In this document: positions 9,537 through 16,045 of the stretch, in pieces
Numbering within the stretch: the first letter of the stretch is position 1
Layout: each line of letters starts with the position of its first letter
Assembly: GCA_030038035.1 (NCBI GenBank)
Contig: JASHPP010000064.1
Span: forward strand, 1 to 16,045
Direction: 5' to 3'
DNA length: 16,045 bases
Source: Trebonia sp.
Lineage (GTDB): Bacteria > Actinomycetota > Actinomycetes > Streptosporangiales > Streptosporangiaceae
Position numbers and translations under genes: made by a program
Notes under the pieces: model-generated
The model's input: the letters and a program-made list of their open reading frames with translations, nothing else
The model's database searches: none
What the model was told of the DNA's origin: nothing

Positions 9537-9710
9537 TCAGTGCGCCGTGTGACTCGCCCCGTAGGCCAGGACCATGATCACGACGAAGATGATGATGACC
9601 GCGCCCCAGTGCTTGCCCGTTACCGGCAGGCCAAGGCGGCGGCGGCCGCGCGTCCACAGCCACGCCACCCCGATGCCGATGAGCACCAGCAGGATGAGTC
9701 CGCTGTACAT
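9537..9710 (-). CDS. Small two-helix membrane protein, unknown function
   Basis: This 57-residue protein has two hydrophobic helices (MYSGLILLVLIGIGVAWLW and WGAVIIIFVVIMVLAYGAS) joined by a basic loop RGRRRLGLPVTGK. ATG 9710 is supported by a perfect AGGAGG five bases upstream; an in-frame TTG at 9761 would add an unhelpful polar lead. A possible -10 TAGTCT lies at minus 9770-9765. The gene is downstream of argS on the same strand and its stop is six bases from the stop of the convergent SpoIIE-type gene. I do not recognise a named family; topology is inferred from hydropathy. Confidence 0.7.
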   Translation of the reverse strand: MYSGLILLVLIGIGVAWLWTRGRRRLGLPVTGKHWGAVIIIFVVIMVLAYGASHTAH

Positions 9711-9814
9711 GTCCGCCTCCTGCGCCCGCCCGGGCGCCGCCGGTGCGCGATCCGTCTGCAACTGAGACTACGGCAACCAGGGCGATTCGTCGCGCGCCGA
9801 CACGGACGAGCCGG

Positions 9815-11551
9815 CTACATCCGCTCGGGGATGGGCACGCCGAGCAGGCCGAGCCCCGCGGTCAGCACCCGCAGCGTGGCGGCGCACAGGGCGAGCCGGG
9901 CTTGCCGCGTCTGTTCGTCGTCGGCCTTCAGGACCGGGCACTGCTCGTAGAAAGCGGTGAACAGGCTGGCCACCTCGAAAACGTACGCGCACAGCCGGTG
10001 CGGCTCGGCGGTCTCGGCGACGCCCGTGACGGCCGCCCCGAAGCCGAGCAGCTTCAGCGCCAGTTCACGCTCGGCGGGCGCGGTCACCACGACGGGGCCG
10101 CGCAGGTCGGCCTCGTCGATTCCGGCCTTGCGGAAGATGGACCGGATCCTGGTCGTCGCGTACTGCAGGTACGGCCCGGTGTTGCCGCGGAACGAGATCA
10201 TCCGGTCCCAGTCGAAGATGTACGCGCTGTCCAGCGCGGTCGACAGGTCCGCGTACTTGATCGCGCCGATGCCGACGTCCTCGGCGATCTCGTCCTTCGC
10301 CGCGGCGTCCAGCCCGTCGATCTCGCTGAGAATGGCCCGGGCCCGGTCGATCCCCTCGGCGAGCAGCGCGCTCAGCTTCACCGTGTCGCCTTCCCTGGTG
10401 CGCAGCCGGTTCCCGTCGGTGCCCTGCACCATCCCGATCTGCGCGTGCTCGAAGTCGGCGTCCGCGGCCAGCCAGCCCGCCTCCCTGGCGACCGCGAAGA
10501 CCATCCGGAAGTGCAGCGCCTGGTCCGATCCGACCACGTAGATCGCGCGGTCGCAGTGGAGCTTGTCCACCCGGTACCGCACGGTCGCCAGGTCGGTTGT
10601 CGAGTAGTTGTAGCCGCCGTCGCGCTTGCGGATGATGACCGGCAGCGGGCCGCCGTCACGCCCGGTGAAGCCCGGCGGGAACACGCACAGCGCGCCCTCG
10701 CTCAGCACCGCCAGGCCCTTGGCGGTCAGGTCGGCGGCGACGTCGCCGAGCATGTCGTTGTAGAACGACTCGCCGCGGATGTCGTCGTCGGTCAGCGTGA
10801 CCCGCAGCAGCGCGTAGATGTCACGCAGGTACTGCCTGGACAGCTCCATGTACTCGTCCCACAGCCGCTGCGTCGCGGGGTCGCCCCCGGACTGGAGCTT
10901 GACCACGCGGTCCCTGCACCGGTCCGCGAAGTCCGGGTCGGAGTCGAACCTGGTGCGTGCCGACTGGTAGAAGGTGTTCGGGTCCGTGCGCAGCAGCTGT
11001 GCCTCGGGAGCCTCCTCGCCTATCTCGAACAGGTACTCGATGAGCATCCCGAATTGCGTTCCCCAGTCCCCCACGTGGTTGTCCCTGATGACGTGGTGGC
11101 CGGCGAACTCGATCACGCGGGCGATCGCGTCTCCCACGATCGTGGTGCGCAGGTGCCCGACGTGCATTTCCTTGGCGATGTTCGGCGAGGAGTACTCGAC
11201 GATGACGGTCCGCGGCGTGCCGGCTAGCGGTGTCCCCAGCCTCGGGTCGCCGAGCAGGCCGGTGATGGAACTGCCGATCCACTCCTCGCGCAGCGTGAAG
11301 TTGATGAAGCCGGGCCCGCTGACGGTGGGCGGGGCGCAGATGTCGCCGGCATCCAGGTGGCCGACGATCTCGCTGGCGACGTCGTGCGGCGGCCTGCCCA
11401 GCTTCCTGGCGAGCGGCAGCGCCGCGTTGGACTGGAAGTCCGCGAACGCCGACGGCCGGATCAGCGGGTCCGCGCTGGCGTAGTCCGCGCCGAACGCCGT
11501 GCCGAGCGCGTCGCGTACCCGGGCGGCGAGGACCTGCTGGGGATCTGGCAT
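9815..11551 (-). CDS. argS: Arginyl-tRNA synthetase
   Basis: This class I aminoacyl-tRNA synthetase of 578 residues charges tRNA-Arg with arginine. It has the N-terminal tRNA D-loop recognition domain (Add1: LIRPSAFADFQSNAALPLARKLG), the HIGH motif as HVGH within SSPNIAKEMHVGHLRTTIVGD, the core DNHVGDWGTQFGMLIEYL, and the anticodon-binding C-terminal domain ending GLGLLGVPIPERM. The KMSKS position reads GNRLRTREGDTVKL, a degenerate form common in ArgS. Two ATGs compete, 11557 and 11551. The -10 TAGGCT (11563-11558) abuts the first and is exactly six bases from the second, so 11551 is favoured as a leaderless start. It follows plsX by about 40 bases on the same strand, an unusual pairing. Confidence 0.95.
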   Translation of the reverse strand: MPDPQQVLAARVRDALGTAFGADYASADPLIRPSAFADFQSNAALPLARKLGRPPHDVASEIVGHLDAGDICAPPTVSGPGFINFTLREEWIGSSITGLLGDPRLGTPLAGTPRTVIVEYSSPNIAKEMHVGHLRTTIVGDAIARVIEFAGHHVIRDNHVGDWGTQFGMLIEYLFEIGEEAPEAQLLRTDPNTFYQSARTRFDSDPDFADRCRDRVVKLQSGGDPATQRLWDEYMELSRQYLRDIYALLRVTLTDDDIRGESFYNDMLGDVAADLTAKGLAVLSEGALCVFPPGFTGRDGGPLPVIIRKRDGGYNYSTTDLATVRYRVDKLHCDRAIYVVGSDQALHFRMVFAVAREAGWLAADADFEHAQIGMVQGTDGNRLRTREGDTVKLSALLAEGIDRARAILSEIDGLDAAAKDEIAEDVGIGAIKYADLSTALDSAYIFDWDRMISFRGNTGPYLQYATTRIRSIFRKAGIDEADLRGPVVVTAPAERELALKLLGFGAAVTGVAETAEPHRLCAYVFEVASLFTAFYEQCPVLKADDEQTRQARLALCAATLRVLTAGLGLLGVPIPERM

Positions 11552-11557
11552 GGCCAT

Positions 11558-11563
11558 AGCCTA
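11558..11563 (-). promoter_or_regulatory. -10 element for argS (leaderless)
   Basis: TAGGCT on the minus strand, then six bases (ATGGCC), then ATG 11551. It lies in the 39-base plsX-argS gap, so argS has its own promoter independent of plsX. Confidence 0.5.
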
Positions 11564-11590
11564 TCCGGACACCGCGCGGCGGCGGGCCGC

Positions 11591-12751
11591 CTACCGCTCG
11601 CGGTCCCGGCGCAGGAAGTGGGTGCCGCGCCGTTCTCCGGTCACGCCGATCCGCTCCCGTATCTTCTCGGTGATGTCGCCGCGGGCCAGGTTCGCGGCGA
11701 GCGCGCAGGCCGCGCTGACGGCGCGGGCAGTGGACGCGCCGTGCGCGATCACCACGGTGCCGCCGAGCCCGAGCAGCGCCGCGCCGCCGTAGGTCTCTGA
11801 GTCCAGCCTGCTGGTCAGCTCGCGCAGCCCGCGCCGCTGCAGCAGCGCGCCGACCCGCGCGGCGCGGGTGGCGGTCAGCGCGGAGCGGAGTTCGGCCGCC
11901 GCGAACCGCATCGATCCCTCGAGGGTTTTCAGCGCCACGTTGCCTGTGAAGCCGTCGGTGACGATCACGTCGACCGCGCCTGCCATCAGGTCGCCGCCTT
12001 CAACGTTGCCGGCGAAGCCGAGCGGCAGCGCGCCGTGCTGCGGCTCGGCGGCCAGCAGCTCGTGCGCCCGCCTGGTCAGCATGTTGCCTTTGCCCGGCTC
12101 CGCGCCGATCGTCAGCAGGCCGACCCTCGGCGCCGCGGTGCCCAGGGCGATCTGCGCGTACGCCGCGCCGAGCTGCCCGAACTGCACGAGCATCTCCGGC
12201 TTGGGGTCGGCGGTGGCGCCGGCGTCGATGAGCACCGTCGGCTTCGGGTGCGTGGGCAGCACGACGGCGAGCCCCGGGCGGGGCACCCCGGGCAGCGGCA
12301 GCAGGCGCTGCCGTGCGCTCGCCACGATCGCGCCGGTCGACCCGGCCGACACGACCGCGGTTGCCTGGCCGCGCCTGACGAGCTGGCAGGCGACGGCGAT
12401 GCTGGACCGGGGCCGCCGGAAGCCGGCCAGCGCGCCCTCGTCCATGCCCACGATGTCCTCGGCGGGCACCACCCGAAGTTCCGAGCCGGCGCCGAGCTTG
12501 GCGATCACCGGGCGCAGCCGCGCGGGCGGCCCGGTCAGCAGGGTGGTCACGCCGTGCTCGCGCTGCGCCGCCAGCGCCCCGGCGACGATCTCCTCTGGCG
12601 CGTAGTCCCCGCCCATCGCATCCACCGCTATCACCGGCTCGGCGGCGGGGCCGACCGCCAGCAGCCCGCCGGCCGGCGCGGGCTGGTCGCTCGCTGCGGT
12701 CCCTGTCGCCGAGTTCGGGGCGTCGGCGGGGCCCGGCGGCACATGGCTCAC
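11591..12751 (-). CDS. plsX: Phosphate acyltransferase PlsX
   Basis: This 386-residue enzyme converts acyl-ACP and phosphate to acyl-phosphate, the first step of phosphatidic acid synthesis with PlsY. The family start is VIAVDAMGGDYAPEEIVAGA, preceded by about 37 Pro/Ala/Gly-rich residues, longer than usual. Further signatures are SAGSTGAIVASA, PTVLIDAGATADPKPEMLVQFG, GLLTIGAEPGKGN and VIVTDGFTGNVALKTLEGS. It acts at the inner face of the membrane. GTG 12751 is supported by GGGGAA five bases upstream and by an extended -10 promoter about 70 bases upstream; the frame stays open further upstream but that stretch is not conserved-looking. The usual rpmF/DUF177 and acpP/rnc neighbours are absent; argS follows instead. 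Confidence 0.93.
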   Translation of the reverse strand: MSHVPPGPADAPNSATGTAASDQPAPAGGLLAVGPAAEPVIAVDAMGGDYAPEEIVAGALAAQREHGVTTLLTGPPARLRPVIAKLGAGSELRVVPAEDIVGMDEGALAGFRRPRSSIAVACQLVRRGQATAVVSAGSTGAIVASARQRLLPLPGVPRPGLAVVLPTHPKPTVLIDAGATADPKPEMLVQFGQLGAAYAQIALGTAAPRVGLLTIGAEPGKGNMLTRRAHELLAAEPQHGALPLGFAGNVEGGDLMAGAVDVIVTDGFTGNVALKTLEGSMRFAAAELRSALTATRAARVGALLQRRGLRELTSRLDSETYGGAALLGLGGTVVIAHGASTARAVSAACALAANLARGDITEKIRERIGVTGERRGTHFLRRDRER

Positions 12752-12820
12752 GTTTTCCCCGGGGCCCTTCCCTGTTCCGTGGGCCCCAACTGCGGCCACG
12801 CATGAACGGCTTGCCGTGTC

Positions 12821-12829
12821 ATTATCCCA
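12821..12829 (-). promoter_or_regulatory. Extended -10 promoter of plsX
   Basis: The minus strand reads TGG GATAAT (12829-12821), a near-consensus hexamer with a TGN extension. A poor -35 (CGGATA) lies 17 bases upstream. Transcript start would be near 12814, giving a leader of about 60 bases to GTG 12751. Confidence 0.55.
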
Positions 12830-12992
12830 AGTTGCGACCAGGCTATCCGCCCATTGCCCGGGCCAGTTGCGCAGGCCAGCTCCGCGCGGCCCGTCACGCG
12901 CCCATTCTCGGCGCCTTCTCGCTGCCTGCTCGGCGTCTTCTCCGTGCCCCGCCGTCCCGGCGGCCGGCCAGGGCGTCACTTTAGGTATTGAT

Positions 12993-13070
12993 CTTGTTAC
13001 TGGAAGGATATAACGGGAACTCGATCGAATCCCGAGACGTAAAAGTAACAAGAGTTTAATCACGTGTAAC
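12993..13070. promoter_or_regulatory. Nested dyads and GTAAC half-sites upstream of the radical SAM gene
   Basis: CTTGTTAC (12993-13000) pairs with GTAACAAG (13045-13052). Inside, almost concentric, are CGGGA (13014-13018) / TCCCG (13030-13034) and the perfect palindrome TCGATCGA (13021-13028). A further direct GTAAC copy lies at 13066-13070, 21 bases, about two helical turns, from the one at 13045. This looks like a multi-site operator, possibly around a promoter (TATAAC 13009-13014 or TTTAAT 13055-13060). The regulator is unknown. Confidence 0.5.
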
Positions 13071-13113
13071 TTCGACGGCCCGGCGTGTGACAACAGGCGG
13101 ATCTTGGGCAGTG

Positions 13114-13138
13114 GGAAACGGGTGCGCGGACCGTTTCC
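13114..13138 (+). other. Hairpin in the leader of the radical SAM gene
   Basis: GGAAACGG (13114-13121) and CCGTTTCC (13131-13138) form a perfect eight-base stem with a nine-base loop, ending 43 bases before TTG 13182. There is no T-run, so it is not a typical terminator. It could be a leader structure or a dyadic operator. Confidence 0.45.
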
Positions 13139-13181
13139 GCATGGCGGGGCAGCCGGCCGGCCGGATGGAAGGAGAGGACGG

Positions 13182-14573
13182 TTGACTGACATCCAGCAGG
13201 TGGTGCCGGCGCCGCTAGCGGCCACGGGCAGGTACCGGGCCTATGGCGCCCGGCACCTGGACATGCTCGCGCGCCGGGCCGGGCTCGGTGAGGCCGACCG
13301 GCTCGCGGTCCGGGCGGTGGCCACGGTGCTCCCGTTCCGCACCAACTCCTATGTCGTCGATGAGCTCGTCGACTGGGACGCGGCCCCAGCCGATCCGATG
13401 TACCGCCTGGTGTTCCCGCAGCCCGACATGCTGCCGCGCGACGACGTTGACCGGATGGCGAGCCTGTTGCGCGAGGGCGCGCCGGAACGGCTGGTGCACG
13501 CGGCCGCGCATGAGATCCGGATGCGGCTCAACCCGCACCCGGCGGGGCAACTGGTCCTCAACGCCCCGAGCCTGGACGGCAGGCCGTTGCCCGGGCTGCA
13601 GCACAAATACCCGGAGACGGTGCTCTTCTTCCCGAAGCAGGGCCAGACGTGCCATGCGTACTGCACGTACTGCTTCCGCTGGGCGCAGTTCGTCGATGAG
13701 CCAGAGCTGAAGATGGCAACGGACCAGGTCGACACGCTCGTGGCGTACCTGCGCAAGCACCGCGAGGTGACCAGCGTCCTCATCACGGGCGGGGATCCGA
13801 TGATCATGAGCGCCGCCGTGCTGCGGCGCTACGTCCAGCCGCTGCTCGACCCGTCCCTGGACCACATCGAGTCGATCAGGATCGGGACCAAGTCGCTGGG
13901 CTACTGGCCGCACCGCTACGTCACCGACGCGGACGCGGACGCCACGCTCAGGCTCTTCGCCGATGTGGTCGGGACCGGCAGGACCCTGGCGCTGATGGCG
14001 CACTACTCGCACCCGCGTGAGTTCGAACCTCAGGTCGCCGCCGAGGCGGTCCGCCGGGTCCGTGACACCGGGGCGGTGATCCGCACGCAGGCCCCGCTGA
14101 TCCGCTCCGTCAACGACACGGCCGACACCTGGGCGTCCATGTGGCGGAGCCAGGTGCGCGCGGGAATGGTCCCCTACTACATGTTCGTGGAACGCGACAC
14201 GGGCCCGCGGGACTACTTCGCGGTGCCCTTGGCTCGTGCGCATCAGGTGTTCCGCGACGCGTACGCAGGCGTCTCCGGCCTGTGCCGCTCGGTCAGGGGA
14301 CCGTCCATGTCGGCCACCCCTGGCAAGGTGTGCGTGGACGGGATCGCCGAGGTGGCCGGCGCGCGCGTGTTCGTGCTGCGGATGCTGCAGGCGCGAGACC
14401 CCTCGCTGGTCGGCAGGCCGTTCTTTGCCATGTTCGACCCGCTGGCTACCTGGCTCACCGACCTGGAGCCTGCGTTCGCTGACAGGTTCCCCTTCGAGGA
14501 CGAGGAGTTCGGGTCCGGCGCGGGCGGGCTGCCGGGCACCTGGCCGGACGAGCTTGTCGAGCCCGCCTGCTGA
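13182..14573 (+). CDS. KamA-like radical SAM protein (lysine 2,3-aminomutase superfamily)
   Basis: 463 residues. The radical SAM cluster motif CxxxCxxC is Cys157-Cys161-Cys164 in TCHAYCTYCFRW, preceded by KYPETVLFFPKQG as in aminomutases. ITGGDPMIM is the family's glycine-rich strand, and Lys382 in SATPGKVCVDG aligns with the PLP lysine of PGGGGK. By my manual alignment the two Asp residues that hold the lysine side chain in KAM are replaced: Arg338 in YYMFVERDTG and Ala in SATPGK. The substrate is therefore unlikely to be lysine; the reaction may be another 2,3-aminomutation. The start is TTG 13182 with GGAGAGG upstream at good spacing. It heads a rightward set with an SDR and an AsnB-like protein and has a dyad-rich upstream region. 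Family sure, activity unsure. Confidence 0.85.
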   Translation: MTDIQQVVPAPLAATGRYRAYGARHLDMLARRAGLGEADRLAVRAVATVLPFRTNSYVVDELVDWDAAPADPMYRLVFPQPDMLPRDDVDRMASLLREGAPERLVHAAAHEIRMRLNPHPAGQLVLNAPSLDGRPLPGLQHKYPETVLFFPKQGQTCHAYCTYCFRWAQFVDEPELKMATDQVDTLVAYLRKHREVTSVLITGGDPMIMSAAVLRRYVQPLLDPSLDHIESIRIGTKSLGYWPHRYVTDADADATLRLFADVVGTGRTLALMAHYSHPREFEPQVAAEAVRRVRDTGAVIRTQAPLIRSVNDTADTWASMWRSQVRAGMVPYYMFVERDTGPRDYFAVPLARAHQVFRDAYAGVSGLCRSVRGPSMSATPGKVCVDGIAEVAGARVFVLRMLQARDPSLVGRPFFAMFDPLATWLTDLEPAFADRFPFEDEEFGSGAGGLPGTWPDELVEPAC

Positions 14574-14609
14574 CCCCGCCAGGGCTGCCCGGCGGGCGGC
14601 GGGGCGAAG

Positions 14610-14615
14610 TATGCT
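14610..14615 (+). promoter_or_regulatory. -10 element for the SDR gene (leaderless)
   Basis: TATGCT then exactly six bases (CCGGCC) and ATG 14622. It lies in the 48-base gap after the radical SAM gene, so the SDR can be expressed separately. No Shine-Dalgarno is present. Confidence 0.5.
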
Positions 14616-14621
14616 CCGGCC

Positions 14622-15407
14622 ATGGAACTGAACGGAACAGCCGCGATCGTCACCGGTGCGGCGAGCGGTCTCGGGGAGGCCACCGCGAGAGCGCTGGCGC
14701 GCGCCGGGGCGCAGGTCCTCGTCGCTGACGTCAATGAGGACCGGGGCAAGGAGGTCGCCGCGGACATCGGCGGGCACTTCGCCAGGACGGACGTGACAGA
14801 CGAGGAGTCGGTCCGCGAGGCGGTGACCGCCGCGGCTACGGCTGGCCGGCCGCTGCGGGTGGCGGTGAGCTGCGCTGGCATCGGCTGGGCCGAGCGCACG
14901 GTCAACAGGGCGGGCGCGCCGCATGCCCTGGCCAGTTTCCAGAAGGTCATCGCGGTCAACCTGACCGGTACCTTCAACCTGATCCGGCTGGCTGCGGCGG
15001 CGATGGCCCAAACCGAACCCGCCGATGCCGACGGGCAGCGTGGTGTGATCATCAACACATCGTCGGTGGCCGGCATCGAAGGCCAGACCGGTCAGCTCGC
15101 CTATTCGGCGTCCAAGGGCGGGATCATCGGGATGACGGTGCCCGCGGCGCGCGACATGTCGGTTGTCGGGGTGCGGGTGAACACGATCTGCCCGGGCGTT
15201 ATCCACACGCCGATCTACAAGAGCATCGCAGGCACCGGCCGTGATGCCGAGGAGTTCCTCGCCAGGCTGGCTGCTCCCGTGGTCTTCCCGAAGCGGCTGG
15301 GACGGCCGGGGGAGTTCGGGCGCCTCGTTTGCGCGCTCATCGAGAACGACTACGTGAACGCGGAGGTCGTCCGCCTCGACGGCGGCATCCGGTTCCAGCC
15401 CAAGTGA
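14622..15407 (+). CDS. SDR oxidoreductase, HSD10 / 3-hydroxyacyl-CoA dehydrogenase type 2-like
   Basis: 261-residue classical short-chain dehydrogenase. The Rossmann motif TGAASGLG is at 11-18 and Asp36 ends strand 2 (NAD preference). Asn113 lies in VNLTGTF, and the catalytic Ser148 / Tyr161 / Lys165 lie in SSVAG and YSASK. The usual NNAG reads SCAG (83-86). The segment IEGQTGQLAYSASKGGIIGM and the end FPKRLGRPGEFGRLV...GEVVRLDGG-like pattern closely resemble HSD17B10-type 3-hydroxy-2-methylacyl-CoA dehydrogenases, which oxidise branched 3-hydroxyacyl-CoA. The true substrate here is unknown. ATG 14622 has TATGCT six bases upstream and no ribosome site, so it is probably leaderless. It lies 48 bases after the KamA-like gene and 21 bases before the AsnB-like gene. 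Confidence 0.92.
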   Translation: MELNGTAAIVTGAASGLGEATARALARAGAQVLVADVNEDRGKEVAADIGGHFARTDVTDEESVREAVTAAATAGRPLRVAVSCAGIGWAERTVNRAGAPHALASFQKVIAVNLTGTFNLIRLAAAAMAQTEPADADGQRGVIINTSSVAGIEGQTGQLAYSASKGGIIGMTVPAARDMSVVGVRVNTICPGVIHTPIYKSIAGTGRDAEEFLARLAAPVVFPKRLGRPGEFGRLVCALIENDYVNAEVVRLDGGIRFQPK

Positions 15408-15428
15408 CGCTTCCGGCCGTAGGGTCGC

Positions 15429-16045
15429 ATGTCGGGGATCGCTGGCTGCCTAGCGCTCGCGGAGGAGACCAGGCCGGACGCGGACTGGGCCGTCCGCGCG
15501 GCGCGCCGTGTGGCGCACAGAGGGCCGGACGACGAGGGCGTGTTCTCCGACGGCCGCATCGCGCTGGCTGCCAGGCGCCTGGCGGTCATGGACCCCTCCG
15601 CGGGCGGGCACCAGCCCATGCGGTCCGCCGACGGCCGCTTCTGGATGGTCTACAACGGCGAGATCTACAACCAGGCCGAGCTGGCAGAGCAGCTGCGGGC
15701 GCGTGGCGTGCAGCTGCGCGGCGGATCGGACTCCGAGGTCCTGCTTGAGACTTATGCCGCCGATGGCAGGGACGCGCTGCGGCGGCTGCGCGGCATGTAC
15801 GCCTTCGCCATCTGGGACACGCGGAACGGGGAGCTGTTCTGCGCCCGGGACCCGTTCGGCATGAAGCCGCTGTACTACACGCTGGCCGAAGGCGGCAGGC
15901 AGCTCAGGTTCGCCTCCGAGCGCAAGGCCCTGGCAGGCCCGGGAGAGGTCTCGGTGATCGACCCTGACGCGCTGCGCAGGTACCTGTCCTTCCAGTACGT
16001 TCCGCCGCCGGGGACGATGACACCACCGGTGCGGTCACTGCCGCC
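15429..16045 (+). CDS. Asparagine synthetase B-like protein, Cys2 replaced by Ser (3' end cut)
   Basis: 205 residues of an AsnB-family protein continue to the window edge: the N-terminal glutamine amidotransferase domain and the start of the linker to the synthetase domain. It begins MSGIAGCLAL where active enzymes begin MCGI, so the glutaminase nucleophile Cys is Ser. Other glutamine-site residues remain: Arg50 in ARRLAVMD, NGEIYN (76-81), Asp101 in GGSDSEVLL; so do HRGPDDEG and ARDPFGMKPLYY. Loss of this Cys is known in beta-lactam synthetase and carbapenam synthetase, which use the synthetase half without glutamine hydrolysis; a base-order error (TCG for TGC) is also possible. AGGG four bases before ATG 15429 is a short-spaced ribosome site. 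It probably works with the SDR and the radical SAM protein upstream. Confidence 0.88.
   Translation, partial: MSGIAGCLALAEETRPDADWAVRAARRVAHRGPDDEGVFSDGRIALAARRLAVMDPSAGGHQPMRSADGRFWMVYNGEIYNQAELAEQLRARGVQLRGGSDSEVLLETYAADGRDALRRLRGMYAFAIWDTRNGELFCARDPFGMKPLYYTLAEGGRQLRFASERKALAGPGEVSVIDPDALRRYLSFQYVPPPGTMTPPVRSLP

Larger units (their letters stand above)
12752..13181. other. 430-base divergent intergenic control region (plsX / radical SAM gene)
   Basis: This is the only long stretch without a convincing gene. Its left part (to about 12975) is GC-rich and holds the plsX leader and promoter. Its centre (about 12977-13075) is the most AT-rich DNA in the window and holds nested dyads and GTAAC half-sites. 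Its right part contains a perfect hairpin (13114-13138) and the ribosome site of the radical SAM gene. A 60-codon plus frame from 12802 lacks ribosome site and family likeness. Confidence 0.7.

Noticed and set aside
9711..9761. Longer N-terminus of the small membrane protein from TTG 9761
   Set aside because: ATG 9710 has a perfect AGGAGG five bases upstream, and the extra residues are polar and Pro/Ala-rich.
12802..12984. 60-codon plus frame in the plsX/KamA gap
   Set aside because: No ribosome site or -10 at proper spacing, no domain, Arg/Pro-rich composition typical of chance frames.
12752..13225. Upstream extension of the plsX frame
   Set aside because: The frame is open but crosses the plsX promoter and the AT-rich control region, and has no PlsX similarity; GTG 12751 has a ribosome site.
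13215..15206. A 663-codon minus open frame opposite the radical SAM and SDR genes
   Set aside because: It is Arg/His/Pro/Gly-rich with no domain, and the opposite strand carries two clear enzymes with intact motifs; long antisense frames are expected at this GC content.

Overview
The window is very GC-rich, uses many GTG/TTG starts, and carries gene families confined to or typical of Actinomycetota (DUF3027, DUF2530, the CitA-type citrate synthase, an IdeR/DtxR regulator, a PAS-GAF-SpoIIE-HATPase regulator). It most resembles a streptomycete or streptosporangial-type actinomycete chromosome; that placement is inferred from gene families and base composition, with no database search. No rRNA, tRNA, CRISPR array, transposase or integrase is visible.

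Left part (1-2560): a truncated MFS permease (-), divergent from a DUF3027 protein (+), which converges with and overlaps a small two-helix DUF2530 membrane protein (-), then a MarR regulator (+). Middle (2560-6400): a leftward group citA - serC - thpR (citrate synthase, phosphoserine aminotransferase, RNA 2',3'-cyclic phosphodiesterase), with pdxH divergent from citA. PdxH makes the PLP that SerC uses. The serC end is odd: the frame runs 56 residues past the family's usual end, through the antisense of a possible 27-residue membrane microprotein and through a GC-rich repeat, and ends in a GTGA overlap with thpR. Then (6450-9530) an iron-dependent DtxR/IdeR regulator is tightly linked to a multidomain SpoIIE-type phosphatase/kinase. 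A 57-residue membrane protein, argS and plsX follow on the minus strand (9537-12751).

Right part (12752-16045): after a 430-base, locally AT-rich, dyad-rich control region a rightward set starts: a KamA-like radical SAM enzyme with an unusual substrate pocket, a HSD10-like SDR oxidoreductase, and an AsnB-like amidotransferase/synthetase cut by the window edge, in which the nucleophilic Cys2 is Ser. This set is the best candidate here for an undescribed pathway (beta-amino-acid or amide-forming small-molecule chemistry), but the product cannot be read from the sequence.

A recurring feature is a TANNNT -10 hexamer followed by exactly six bases and then a start codon (DUF2530, the microprotein, serC, argS, SDR; looser versions at marR and MFS). 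This is the known actinobacterial leaderless-transcript arrangement and helps choose starts.
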